From Nocardia nova SH22a (GTDB lineage: Bacteria > Actinomycetota > Actinomycetes > Mycobacteriales > Mycobacteriaceae), in contig NZ_CP006850.1 of assembly GCF_000523235.1 (NCBI RefSeq), positions 1,178,001-1,242,000 of the forward strand: a stretch of 64,000 nt of DNA. Reading direction: 5' to 3'. Both the position numbers and the translations under genes were made by a program. Under the pieces are notes generated by a model, which did no database searches, was not told the DNA's origin, and saw only the letters and a list, made by a program, of their open reading frames with translations. Below are positions 1 to 8,187 of the stretch, in pieces. The stretch's first letter is position 1. The number at the start of each line of letters is the position of its first letter.

Positions 1-1
1 C

Positions 2-154
2 ACCGACGGTGTGGCGCAGTTCGTGGACCACACCATCTCGATCGACGGTTGTGCCGGCGCCGCCCAGGCGCGCTCCTACATCACGATCACGGTGCACGAC
101 AAGGTCATGGACAGCACCATCACGCTGTGGGGCCGGCCGTTCGATCTGGGGTGA
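2..154 (+). CDS. MspA-family porin, C-terminal fragment
   Basis: The open frame runs in from the left edge and gives the last 50 residues of a protein ending in '...TLWGRPFDLG'. The pattern 'ISIDGCAGAAQARSY' followed by about 20 residues of beta-strand and a terminal '(Y/W)G-x-P-F-x-(I/L)-G' fits the C-terminus of MspA-type outer-membrane porins of mycolic-acid bacteria, which end in two such strands of the barrel. Function (octameric mycomembrane channel for small hydrophilic solutes) is inferred from the family. The start and signal peptide lie outside the window, so completeness cannot be judged. No terminator is obvious before the next gene. Confidence 0.6.
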   Translation, partial: TDGVAQFVDHTISIDGCAGAAQARSYITITVHDKVMDSTITLWGRPFDLG

Positions 155-255
155 TCGCGGGGAACGGCCGGTACCGGTCCACCGGCACCCCGAGATCGGG
201 AATCCGGGTATTTCCCGATGGTCGGCTGTCGGTCCGGCGTGCCAGTATCGAGTGC

Positions 256-1674
256 ATGTACCCCTCCATGCCCGCATTCGACGCGCGTTCGGGGTTCGAT
301 GGCCGCGCGGGGGTCGAACCGCGTCCGGTTCCGGACGGCCTCGGTGGCGGGCCGGTGGCGCCGCAACCGCGGCTGCTGCGGCGCTCCGGTGGCCGGGTCG
401 TCGGCGGGGTCGCCGGTGGTCTGGCCGACCATCTCGGGGTCGACGTCTTCAAGGTCCGGATGGCGTTCGTCCTGCTCTCGGCGCTGATGGGCGCGGGCAT
501 CGTCGCCTACGGGATGTTGTGGATCTTCACCTCGTCCGGTGCGGACGGTCCGCCGCCCACGGCGTCGGAGCGGCGGCAGGCGGTGGGGCTGGTCCTGCTC
601 GGGCTGGCGTTGTCGGTATCGATGGCGTGGTTGTTCAACGGCACCGCGGCGCGGGTGGTGGCGCCGATCATCGTGGTCGCCATCGGTGCGGCGCTGGTGT
701 GGCGCGAATTCGACGCCGAGGGCCCGCGGTCCATCCTGGGCCTGCCGGCCCGCCCGACCGTGCTCACCTGGACGCGCATCCTGGCCGGGGCGACGCTGAT
801 CGTGGTGGGGCTGGGTGTGGTGGTGCTCGCCCGCATCAACCTGAGCTCGCTGGGGTCGGCGCTGATCGCGGTCGCGGTCACCCTGATCGGCGTGGGCCTG
901 CTGACGGTGCCGCTGTGGTTGCGGATGATGCGCGCCCTCAACGCCGAGCGCTCCGCCCGCATCCGCAACGAGGAACGCGAGGAGATCGCCTCCCATCTGC
1001 ACGACTCGGTCCTGCAGACGCTGGCACTGATCCAGCGCCAGGCCGACGATCCGCAGGAGGTGGCGCGGCTGGCCCGCAGCCAGGAACGGGAACTGCGGAA
1101 ATGGCTGTTCGAGGATTCGGTGCCCGCGCAGTCGAGTCTGGCCGCCGCACTGCGCACCATCGCCGGTGAGGTCGAGGACCAATACAGCGTCCAGGTCACG
1201 CCGGTGATCGTCGGCGATGTGTCGATGGATCTCGGTGATACCGGAATCGGTTTGCCGCGAGAGCATTTCACCGCACTGCTGGGGGCCACCCGGGAGGCGC
1301 TGGTCAATGCCGCCAAACATGCCGGTGTGCCGACCATCGACGTGTTCGCCGAGGTGGAACCGCATCAGGTGAGTATCTTCGTGCGCGATCGTGGCGCGGG
1401 ATTCGATCCCGCCGAGGTGCCTGCCGATCGGCAGGGGCTGGCGAAGTCCATTCATGCGCGGATCGAGCGCCGGGGTGGCACGGTCGAGGTGCAGACCGCA
1501 CCGGGACGGGGTACCGAGGTGCGAATCATGATGCCCCGCACCGATTCCGAGGGGCAGGGGGACGAGTGCGCGGGGGACGTTGCGGGGCCCGATGCCGCGG
1601 ATGTCGTCACGGGCGCTTCGAGCCTTGATGACACGGATGTGGCACGCTCCGGGGGCGCGGGCGTGGGTGGTTGA
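256..1674 (+). CDS. PspC-domain sensor histidine kinase
   Basis: 472-residue membrane sensor kinase. A PspC domain lies at about residues 38-95 ('LRRSGGRVVGGVAGGLADHL' and its hydrophobic helix), followed by further hydrophobic segments at about 108-128, 133-149, 173-193 and 198-222. The HisKA_3 dimerisation/phosphoacceptor motif is 'EEREEIASHLHDSVLQTL' with the phospho-accepting His at about 249. The C-terminal HATPase has an N box ('REALVNAAKHAG') and G boxes ('DRGAGFDP', 'GRGTEV'). The last ~30 residues are an acidic, Gly/Ala-rich tail. The ATG at 256 was chosen because the open frame upstream overlaps the end of the porin gene and has no domain. Its cognate regulator is almost certainly the NarL-type gene at 2104, separated by an unusual repeat-rich spacer. 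By family it senses envelope or membrane stress; the signal here is unknown. Confidence 0.85.
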   Translation: MYPSMPAFDARSGFDGRAGVEPRPVPDGLGGGPVAPQPRLLRRSGGRVVGGVAGGLADHLGVDVFKVRMAFVLLSALMGAGIVAYGMLWIFTSSGADGPPPTASERRQAVGLVLLGLALSVSMAWLFNGTAARVVAPIIVVAIGAALVWREFDAEGPRSILGLPARPTVLTWTRILAGATLIVVGLGVVVLARINLSSLGSALIAVAVTLIGVGLLTVPLWLRMMRALNAERSARIRNEEREEIASHLHDSVLQTLALIQRQADDPQEVARLARSQERELRKWLFEDSVPAQSSLAAALRTIAGEVEDQYSVQVTPVIVGDVSMDLGDTGIGLPREHFTALLGATREALVNAAKHAGVPTIDVFAEVEPHQVSIFVRDRGAGFDPAEVPADRQGLAKSIHARIERRGGTVEVQTAPGRGTEVRIMMPRTDSEGQGDECAGDVAGPDAADVVTGASSLDDTDVARSGGAGVGG

Positions 1675-1798
1675 GACTTTGGGACGCACCGCCTCGATAG
1701 GTGATAGCTGTCCCGGGGCGACACACCCGAAACGGCAACCATCCGCACTTGAACCGCCCCGGCACGCCAAAAGCGTTTCCGGGGTAGTCCCACTGGGT

Positions 1799-1894
1799 GG
1801 TTTCGCGGCCGTCTCGCCGATCGGGTGCCGCTGCGTAGGCGACGAAGGAGCAAGCAGCGGTGCCCGATCGGCGAGACTCAGGGGCCGCGAAACC
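1799..1894. repeat. Long imperfect inverted repeat (REP-like hairpin)
   Basis: The left arm at 1799-1834 and right arm at 1854-1894 pair around a 19-nt loop. The outer 12 bp (GGTTTCGCGGCC / GGCCGCGAAACC) and the 15-bp block GTCTCGCCGATCGGG are perfect complements; the inner GCCGCTGC/GCAGCGG part pairs with two mismatches, and the right arm carries a ~5-nt insertion. The arms are far longer than an ordinary terminator and no U-run follows. It sits between the kinase and response-regulator genes. It may be a dispersed intergenic repeat or a structured mRNA segment. Confidence 0.7.
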
Positions 1895-1939
1895 CGCCGG
1901 AGCGAAGCGGAGGCCAAAAATACAGCCAATACCTTTTGG

Positions 1940-1984
1940 GGCAGTGTTCCCGGGTAGGCAGTGTTCCCCGGCGGGCAGTGTTCC
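1940..1984. repeat. Three 11-bp direct repeats, 17-bp period
   Basis: GGCAGTGTTCC occurs exactly at 1940-1950, 1957-1967 and 1974-1984, a strict 17-bp spacing. The array lies 120-164 bp upstream of the response-regulator start codon in the only gap between kinase and regulator. Regularly spaced direct repeats suggest a binding array for a regulator, possibly the NarL-type protein itself, but the array could also be a replication-slippage repeat. Confidence 0.6.
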
Positions 1985-2103
1985 AGGATGACCACCGTCC
2001 CCGGATGCACCCTCCGCATTCCCGGCGTCACGCCATCCGATGTGGTACCGATGAATTTGTGTTGCCGCGCCCGGCGATGGGCCGGGCCGAGGTGAGGAGA
2101 ACT

Positions 2104-2760
2104 GTGGGTATCCGGGTCTTTCTGGTCGACGACCACGCCGTGTTCCGGTCGGGTGTGCGGGCCGAGCTGAGCCGCGAGAACGATATGGACGTGGTCGGGG
2201 AGGCGGGCTCCGTGGCCGAGGCCGTGGCGGGGATCGGCTCGGCGAAGCCCGATGTGGTGCTGCTGGATGTGCATATGCCCGACGGTGGCGGGGTGGCGGT
2301 GCTGCAAGGGATCGACGATCGCGGTCCGGGGGACGCGCCGGTGTGCCTGGCGCTGAGCGTCTCCGATGCCGCCGAGGATGTGATCGCGGTGATTCGCGCG
2401 GGTGCGCGCGGCTACGTCACCAAGACCATCTCGGGTTCCGAACTGGCCGAAGGGATTCGGCGGGTCGCCGGTGGTGACGCGGTGTTCAGTCCGCGGCTGG
2501 CCGGATTCGTCCTGGACTCGTTCACCGGGCGCTCCCCGGCCCCGGAACCGCCACTGGACCCCGAACTGGATTCGCTCACCCCGCGCGAACTCGAGGTGTT
2601 GCGACTGCTGGCCCGCGGCTACACGTACCGCGAAATCGCCGAATCCCTCTTCATTTCCGTGAAAACCGTCGAAACGCACGCCTCGAATGTGCTGCGCAAA
2701 ACCCAGCAGTCCAATCGCAACGCCTTGACCCGGTGGGCGCATCGCCGCCGGATCGACTGA
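2104..2760 (+). CDS. NarL/LuxR-type response regulator
   Basis: 218-residue two-component DNA-binding regulator. The receiver domain (residues ~1-120) has the acidic pair 'VDDH', the phosphorylated Asp55 in 'VVLLDVHMPDGG', and the Lys of 'YVTKTI'. The C-terminal LuxR/GerE helix-turn-helix is at about 150-210 ('LTPRELEVLRLLARGYTYREIAE...VSVKTVETHASNVLRK', here with 'ISVKTVETH'). The GTG start at 2104 is preceded by GAGGAGA at 2095; the frame is open further upstream but carries no domain. It is presumably phosphorylated by the PspC-domain kinase at 256. It ends one base before the convergent protein-kinase gene stops, with no spacer for a terminator. Confidence 0.9.
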   Translation: MGIRVFLVDDHAVFRSGVRAELSRENDMDVVGEAGSVAEAVAGIGSAKPDVVLLDVHMPDGGGVAVLQGIDDRGPGDAPVCLALSVSDAAEDVIAVIRAGARGYVTKTISGSELAEGIRRVAGGDAVFSPRLAGFVLDSFTGRSPAPEPPLDPELDSLTPRELEVLRLLARGYTYREIAESLFISVKTVETHASNVLRKTQQSNRNALTRWAHRRRID

Positions 2761-3906
2761 TCACATCGCGGCGACGAGGATCACGATCAGGATGAGCAGT
2801 CCGATCAGCAGTCCGACCGCGATCGCGAGCGGCGCCGCGTTCGGCCCGAATTTGGTGAAGTCGATGTCGACCAGCTTCGACCGGCCCAATTTCTGCTGTG
2901 GCGCAACGGCTCCCGGTGCGGCCACCCGCGGCGGGCGGGGCAGCGGCGCGGAATGCGGGCTGCGCAGTCCGGCAGCGGAATTGCGGGCCGCCCATGCCGG
3001 GATGGTGCCGTCGTCGGTGCGGATCGGGGCGCCGAGAATATAGGGCGCGGTGCCGGGACCGAATGCGGCGGTGAGGATTTCCTCGCGCGCCTCGGCCATG
3101 GTGGGGCGACGCTGCGGCGCCGGTTCCATCATGTGCAGCAGTACCTGGGTGAGCGGTCCGCTGCGGGTGGGCGGGATGACCTGCGCCATGGCTGCGCGGG
3201 TGACGATCACCTCGTTGTCGTCGTCGAATCCGTACGGCGGCTGGCCCTCGATCGCGGTGTACAGCGTTGCGCCGAGCGAGAATACGTCACTGGCCGGGCC
3301 GGGCTTGGCCCCGCGCGCGACCTCCGGCGGCAGATAGGACGGGGTGCCGGTGATCACGTCCTCCGGCTCGTCGAAGGCCTCACCGGCGCTGGAGATACCG
3401 AAGTCGCTGAGTTTGGCCATCCCCACCTCGGCGCCGCGATCGGCGACGAGGATATTGCCCGGTTTGATATCGCGGTGCACGATCCCGGCGGCATGGGCCG
3501 TCGCCAGCGCGTCGGCCACCTGCGCGCCGATCTGCGCGACCTCGACCGGCGGCAGGGTGTCGGCCAGCGCCAGCGCCTTGGCGACGCTGCGGGAGGGCAG
3601 ATATTCCATCACCAGCCACGGCTCACCGGCCTCGAGTACGACGTCGTAGACGGCGATGGCGTGCTCGTGCGACAGTTTGGCCGCGACCCGGCCCTCGTGC
3701 ACGATCCGATCGCGGACCTCCGTCGCCTCGGCCTCGCTCAGCCCGGCGGTGGTGAGCACCTGTTTGATGGCGACTTCGCGATTGAGCAACCGGTCGGTGG
3801 CGAGCCATACCGCGCCCATACCTCCGCCGCCGAGTTTGGACTGCAGGCGGTACCGGCCCGCGACGAGATAGTCGGGGCCGACGATGGGGCGAGCGCGTTC
3901 GGTCAC
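2761..3906 (-). CDS. Membrane-anchored Ser/Thr protein kinase (PknB-like)
   Basis: 381-residue Hanks-type kinase. The glycine-rich loop is 'LGGGGMGAVW' (~25-34), the ATP-binding Lys is 48 in 'VAIKQ', the catalytic loop 'HRDIKPGN' has Asp146, and DFG is at 168-170, followed by an activation segment with 'GTPSYLPPE'. A Pro/Arg-rich juxtamembrane stretch leads to a single C-terminal transmembrane helix ('LAIAVGLLIGLLILIVILVAAM') with almost nothing outside, so there is no PASTA or other extracellular sensor domain. The GTG at 3906 (MTERARP...) is preferred; a TTG at 3930 would add eight residues. It is divergent from the LysR gene. Activity is predicted to be intact because all catalytic residues are present; the substrate is unknown. 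Confidence 0.88.
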   Translation of the reverse strand: MTERARPIVGPDYLVAGRYRLQSKLGGGGMGAVWLATDRLLNREVAIKQVLTTAGLSEAEATEVRDRIVHEGRVAAKLSHEHAIAVYDVVLEAGEPWLVMEYLPSRSVAKALALADTLPPVEVAQIGAQVADALATAHAAGIVHRDIKPGNILVADRGAEVGMAKLSDFGISSAGEAFDEPEDVITGTPSYLPPEVARGAKPGPASDVFSLGATLYTAIEGQPPYGFDDDNEVIVTRAAMAQVIPPTRSGPLTQVLLHMMEPAPQRRPTMAEAREEILTAAFGPGTAPYILGAPIRTDDGTIPAWAARNSAAGLRSPHSAPLPRPPRVAAPGAVAPQQKLGRSKLVDIDFTKFGPNAAPLAIAVGLLIGLLILIVILVAAM

Positions 3907-4175
3907 GGCGCGAGGATAGCCGAAAACCAAGGCGACCGGCCTGGTTCGGCGTTCCGTTGGCCACCGTCACAGTGGGCCGGTATACCCGCCGTAGGTGGCG
4001 ATCATAGCTTCGATATCGTCCGAAAACGTTGTTATCCAAGGGATTCGGGGTAGCGAGGTCCCGGTATCGTGTCGAGCCGCCGCCGCTGTGCGCACCGAAA
4101 CCGGCCGGGACCGCCTTGCACCCGACCGACCGGTACTGTTCTCGGGTACGCCCTGGCTGGGTTGGTGGGAATGCC

Positions 4176-5114
4176 GTGACTGTGATCAGCGGCCGCGATG
4201 TGGTGAGTGGAGTGGAACGGTACGAGATCGAGACGTTTCTGGCATTGGCCGAAGAACTCCACTTCACGCGCACCGCGGAACGATTGCGCATCTCTCCCGG
4301 CCGGGTGAGCCAGACGATCAAAGCCCTGGAACGCCGGATCGGCGGCGCACTGTTCGAACGCAGTAGCCGCCGGGTGGCTCTCACGGCGGTCGGGCGGGAG
4401 CTGCGGGACGAGCTGCTGCCCGCCTACCGGCAGATTCAGCGAGCGGTCGCCAACGCGTCCGCTGCCTACGCGGATATCAGCGGTGTGCTGCGGGTGGGTT
4501 TCACCACGGCCTGGTCGGCCGATCTCATCCTGCGCGCGGCCGAGCGGCTGCGCGCCCGTCATCCCCGCTGCGTCGTCGATCTGCGCGATGTGGCCTATGG
4601 CGTGACCGTCACAGCGCTGCGGGATACCGATGTCGATCTGGTGATCGCCGAACCTCCCGTAGACGAGCCGGGCATCGTCGTGGGCCCGCTGGTGTTCTCC
4701 GAGCGTCGTTGTCTCGTGGTGCCGACCGCCCATCCGCTGGCAGCCCGGGAAACCGTGTCGCAGGAGGATCTCGCTACGCTGCCGCTGATCACGGCGGCCG
4801 GTGTGCCCCCGGCCTGGTACGACTCGCACTTCCCGGACCGCACACCCTCGGGCCGCACGATCGTGCACGGCCGGGCCGCGGGGGGATGGCAGGAGATACT
4901 GTCGCTGGTCGGTGCCGGTGCGGGCGCCACCGTGGCCGCCGCCAGGGCAGGGCGGTACAACGCCCGCCCGGACATCGCCTTCATCCCTTTCGACGACGCG
5001 CCACCTGTCGAATACGCGCTGATGTGGCCGGACTCCGGCGAATCCGCCGGCGTCCGGGCGCTGATCCGAATCATGCTCGAGTTGGCCGAGATTCAGGCCG
5101 ACGCGATCGACTAG
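4176..5114 (+). CDS. LysR-family transcriptional regulator
   Basis: 312 residues. The N-terminal winged HTH is 'EIETFLALAEELHFTRTAERLRISPGRVSQTIKALERRIGG', a classic LysR motif, followed by a substrate-binding PBP2 domain beginning 'GVLRVGFTTAWS'. The GTG at 4176 was chosen because GGTGGGA lies 8 nt upstream; a downstream GTG at 4203 has no ribosome-binding site. The gene is convergent with and overlaps by 4 bp the MFS exporter at 5111. It may regulate that exporter operon or act elsewhere; LysR proteins usually control a divergent gene, which here would be the Ser/Thr kinase at 2761-3906, an unlikely target. Confidence 0.88.
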   Translation: MTVISGRDVVSGVERYEIETFLALAEELHFTRTAERLRISPGRVSQTIKALERRIGGALFERSSRRVALTAVGRELRDELLPAYRQIQRAVANASAAYADISGVLRVGFTTAWSADLILRAAERLRARHPRCVVDLRDVAYGVTVTALRDTDVDLVIAEPPVDEPGIVVGPLVFSERRCLVVPTAHPLAARETVSQEDLATLPLITAAGVPPAWYDSHFPDRTPSGRTIVHGRAAGGWQEILSLVGAGAGATVAAARAGRYNARPDIAFIPFDDAPPVEYALMWPDSGESAGVRALIRIMLELAEIQADAID

Positions 5115-6505
5115 CCGGATTCGCCGCGCCCGGCCCGCGGCAGTGCCAGGGTCGCGCCCGTGGTCAGGATGAGCCCGGCCGCCGCGAGCGCCATACTCCA
5201 CCGCATTCCGGCCGCGAAGGTCTGCGCCCCGGCCAGCAGCGCGCCGAAGACCGCCACCGCGATGGCCCCGCCGACCTGGCGGCCGGTGTTGAGCACGGCG
5301 CCCGCGGTACCCGCCCGGTTCGCGGGAACCGCGTCGAGCAGGAGCGCGGTCAGCGCCGGAACCGCCAGTGCCCCACCGAGTCCGACCGGCACCATCAGCG
5401 CCGTCACCACCCAGATCGAGGTGTGCGTGCCGACGGTGGTCAATGCCACCAGTCCGGCCGTCCCGACGAGCTGCCCGGCGATCATCGGCACGCGTGGCCC
5501 GAACCGCTCGGCCAGCTTCGCCGACGCGAGGTTCACCACCGCGACCAGTGCGGTCATCGGTATGAACATCAGGCCCGCCTGCAGTGCGGACTGTCCCCGT
5601 TCCTGCTGCAGATACAGGCTGAAGATGAACACCCCGCCGTAGTAGGCGGCATTGAGCATGAAGCCGATCATCAGCGACACCGCCACCACCCGCGAGCGGA
5701 ACAGCGGCAGCGGGAGCATCGGCTGTGTCCCCTTGGCCTGTGCGACGAGAAAGGCGACCGCCGCGATCACGGCGACCAGCAACGACACCATCACGAGCGG
5801 CTGGTCGAAGCCGCGGTCACCGCCCTCGATCACGCCGTAGGTCAGCGCGCCCATCGCGAGCACGGCCGTCACCTGCCCGACCGCGTCGATGCGTGCGGGC
5901 AGCCGGGGCGAGGCCGGTACGCGGGCCAGCAGGATCAGCGCCAGCAGGCTCGCGGGAAGGTTGACGAAGAAGATCCACCGCCACCCCACGGTCGCGCTGA
6001 GCGCACCGCCGAGGACCGGTCCAGCCGCCACCGCGACCGCACCGCCCACGGTCCAGATGGCGATCGCGCGTGCTCGCTGCGCCTGATCGGGAAATGCCTG
6101 CCGGACCAGCGCGAGCGAGGCGGGCATCATCGTCGCGGCCGCGGCCCCCTGCACCAGTCGCGCGATCACCAGCACGCCGAGTCCCGGCGCCAGCCCGCAC
6201 GCGGCCGAGGACAGAGCGAACACGATCAGCCCGCCGCCGAACGCCTGCCGTGCCCCGATGCGGTCGGAGAGGGCTCCGGCGGAGAGCATCAGCGCCGCGA
6301 AGGTCAACGTGTACCCGTCCACCACCCACTGCAGGCCGGACATGCCGACCTCCAGACTGCGGCCGATGTCGGGCAGTGCCACGGTGACGATCAGCGCGTC
6401 CAGTGAGATGAGGAAGAAGCCCAGCAATGCCGCGCACAGCACGACGGCCGAGCCCTGCCGCCCGGATTCGGTGCGGACGGCAGGGGAGTCGAGCAGAGGG
6501 TTCAC
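5111..6505 (-). CDS. MFS drug:H+ antiporter, DHA2 (EmrB/QacA) family
   Basis: 464 residues with about 14 hydrophobic segments. The start 'VVLCAALLGFFLISLDALIVTVALPDIGRSL' is the DHA2 signature (TM1 with D and P), and motif A-like 'GALSDRIGARQAF' follows TM2. The GTG start at 6505 overlaps the TGA of the SnoaL-like gene as GTGA, so the two are translationally coupled. It is expected to expel hydrophobic or cationic compounds across the inner membrane. It is third in a three-gene operon with a Cys-type alpha/beta hydrolase and a SnoaL-like protein, which suggests modification and export of one small molecule; the substrate is unknown. Confidence 0.87.
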   Translation of the reverse strand: MNPLLDSPAVRTESGRQGSAVVLCAALLGFFLISLDALIVTVALPDIGRSLEVGMSGLQWVVDGYTLTFAALMLSAGALSDRIGARQAFGGGLIVFALSSAACGLAPGLGVLVIARLVQGAAAATMMPASLALVRQAFPDQAQRARAIAIWTVGGAVAVAAGPVLGGALSATVGWRWIFFVNLPASLLALILLARVPASPRLPARIDAVGQVTAVLAMGALTYGVIEGGDRGFDQPLVMVSLLVAVIAAVAFLVAQAKGTQPMLPLPLFRSRVVAVSLMIGFMLNAAYYGGVFIFSLYLQQERGQSALQAGLMFIPMTALVAVVNLASAKLAERFGPRVPMIAGQLVGTAGLVALTTVGTHTSIWVVTALMVPVGLGGALAVPALTALLLDAVPANRAGTAGAVLNTGRQVGGAIAVAVFGALLAGAQTFAAGMRWSMALAAAGLILTTGATLALPRAGRGESG

Positions 6506-6972
6506 CGGGCGGCCCCGGAAAGGGCCTGGTTGCCATCGCCCCAGGTCGCGGTCATCACCACGGAGTCGATCAACCACCGGTCCCCGACCCGGGCAAGTTC
6601 CCATCGGTAGTCACCGCCGAGTGTCCACAGCGATGCGCCGTGCGCGGCGGCGAGACGGTGGGTGGCCTGGAAGGCGGCCGTGCAGACGGCACGTTCGCCG
6701 TCGATGCGGACCAGCTGGTTGGCGATCAGGTGCTGGGTGGCGTCGTAGACGCCGAGCGTCGCCGCCCACGCGTCGGTGATCTCCTGCGGAGTGAGGTGTA
6801 CCGGTTCGCCACCGGTCAGGCTGGTGTAGTCGAGGAGCACGGTGTCGGCGAAAAGTGTTCGTAGCAGCTCCCATTCGCGATGGTCCGCGTGGACGGCCAT
6901 CCGGGTGCAGGTCTCGGCGATCGCCAGTTTGGACTCGATCTCGGACAGTGCGGTGGTTCGGGATTCGGGCAC
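6502..6972 (-). CDS. SnoaL-like (NTF2-fold) protein
   Basis: 156-residue cone-fold protein. 'CTRMAVHADHREWELLRTLFADTVLLDYTSL' is the typical N-terminal half of SnoaL-like proteins (helix pair, then 'F-x-D-D/x-V-x-x-DY'), and the end 'YRWELARVGDRWLIDSVVMTATW' supplies the last strands. Such proteins are cyclases, isomerases or hydrolases of small molecules, often without obvious catalytic residues. The GTG at 6972 has GGAGAG six bases upstream; the in-frame ATG at 6990 is the alternative and would add six residues. It overlaps the MFS gene by GTGA and follows the hydrolase by about 26 bp. Specific function unknown. Confidence 0.75.
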   Translation of the reverse strand: MPESRTTALSEIESKLAIAETCTRMAVHADHREWELLRTLFADTVLLDYTSLTGGEPVHLTPQEITDAWAATLGVYDATQHLIANQLVRIDGERAVCTAAFQATHRLAAAHGASLWTLGGDYRWELARVGDRWLIDSVVMTATWGDGNQALSGAAR

Positions 6973-6998
6973 CGGGTGCTCTCCTGTCATCGGGGCGC

Positions 6999-7898
6999 TC
7001 ACAGCGTGCGAGCGAAATGTTCGGCCGCCGCGTCCACGGCGAAGCCGACGTGTGTCGGTTGGTCGTAGAAGTCGAACTGGCTGCCCTCGGTCCACAGGAA
7101 TTCCGCGGGCCCGGCCAGGGCATCGTGGAAGCGGCGCGCGCCGTCGGGGATGGCGGCATCCTCGCTGTGCACGAGCAGGACGGGCGCGGTCAGCTGCGGC
7201 GCGATCGCGATGGCATCGAAGTCCAGCCAGCCCGGCCAGGCCATGACGGCGAATCGATTGGGCCACTGCGGAATTCCGCCGCGCTCCGGATCGAGGTAGA
7301 AGTCGGCGTCGAAGGGGATGGCCGCATCCGGATCGCTACCGCTGACCGCGGGCACGTAGGTGACCACTCCGGTCTGTTGGTATTCGCGACGGGCTCGGTG
7401 CGCCGCCGCCTTCTTCGCCTCGATGCCCTGGGGACCGCCGTAGTTCTCCTCGCAGATCCGGCGATCGTGCAACCACGGCGCCACCAGGGCCAGCGCCCGG
7501 ACCCGAGCGTCCTGCGCGGCGAAGGCGCTCACATACATTGCGCCGGCGCATATTCCGAGCGCGCCCAGGCTCCCGGCATCGATCGTCGGATGGGTGCCGA
7601 GGAAGTCGGCGGCCGCTCGCAGGTCGCCGATCTTCAGCTCCGGTGACTCGTAGTCGCGCGGTTCGCCATCGGACTCGCCGTATCCGGTGAAATCGAACGA
7701 CAGCGCCGCGTAGCCACGCTGGGCCAGTTGTTCGGCGTAGCGGTCGGCCATCTGTTCCTTGACGCTGGTCCAGGTTCCGGCGACCAGCACTCCCGGCACC
7801 GAAGGGGTGTCGTCCGCGCGTGCGGATTCGGGCAGGAACAGGGTTCCGGTGAGCTTCGCCGCGCCACCGGGGAAGCTCACCTGCTCGCGCACAGGCAT
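6999..7898 (-). CDS. Alpha/beta hydrolase with Cys nucleophile
   Basis: 299 residues. Features of the fold are an oxyanion segment 'VLVAGTWTSVKEQM', 'FDFTGYGESDGEP', and a nucleophile elbow 'LGICAGA' in which the nucleophile is Cys117 rather than Ser, as in dienelactone-hydrolase relatives and some stress-induced hydrolases. The acid would be in 'LLVHSEDAAIPDG' and the His in 'HVGF'. The ATG at 7898 has AAGGAG six bases upstream, which decides against the longer frame. It is the first gene of a three-gene operon with a SnoaL-like protein and an MFS exporter, and is divergent from imuA'. The substrate is unknown. Confidence 0.8.
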   Translation of the reverse strand: MPVREQVSFPGGAAKLTGTLFLPESARADDTPSVPGVLVAGTWTSVKEQMADRYAEQLAQRGYAALSFDFTGYGESDGEPRDYESPELKIGDLRAAADFLGTHPTIDAGSLGALGICAGAMYVSAFAAQDARVRALALVAPWLHDRRICEENYGGPQGIEAKKAAAHRARREYQQTGVVTYVPAVSGSDPDAAIPFDADFYLDPERGGIPQWPNRFAVMAWPGWLDFDAIAIAPQLTAPVLLVHSEDAAIPDGARRFHDALAGPAEFLWTEGSQFDFYDQPTHVGFAVDAAAEHFARTL

Positions 7899-8100
7899 AT
7901 CGGGCTCCTTCGTATCGACAACGGAGAACACACGGTGTCAGCCGGGGCTCGCGCCGAACAATGCTCGATACCTAAGGCTGGATTTAGCGTGGCTAAACCT
8001 CGGCCGCCCGTGGAGGACCGAGCGTGTGCCGTGGGGCCGATGTGACGGGTGGGTTCGCGTGGGTTGACGAATACCGAACGGCCGGTTCTACTGAGTTCGA

Positions 8101-8116
8101 TCGAACGTATATTCGA
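8101..8116. promoter_or_regulatory. LexA (SOS) box upstream of imuA'
   Basis: TCGAACGTATATTCGA matches the actinobacterial LexA consensus TCGAAC-N4-GTTCGA with a single mismatch (A for the first G of the right half). It is 71 bp upstream of the imuA' start codon. With the matching site in front of dnaE2 this predicts joint DNA-damage induction. Confidence 0.82.
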
Positions 8117-8187
8117 TTACAATCGATAGCTGAATTGATGCTGGTGAGTCTGCTCAATCCGTTCGATGAGATAGGTGGTCGGCGAGG

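Noticed and set aside
76..2742. 888-codon minus-strand open frame across kinase and regulator genes
   Set aside because: Arg/His/Pro-rich translation typical of the antisense of high-GC genes; both sense genes have clear domains.
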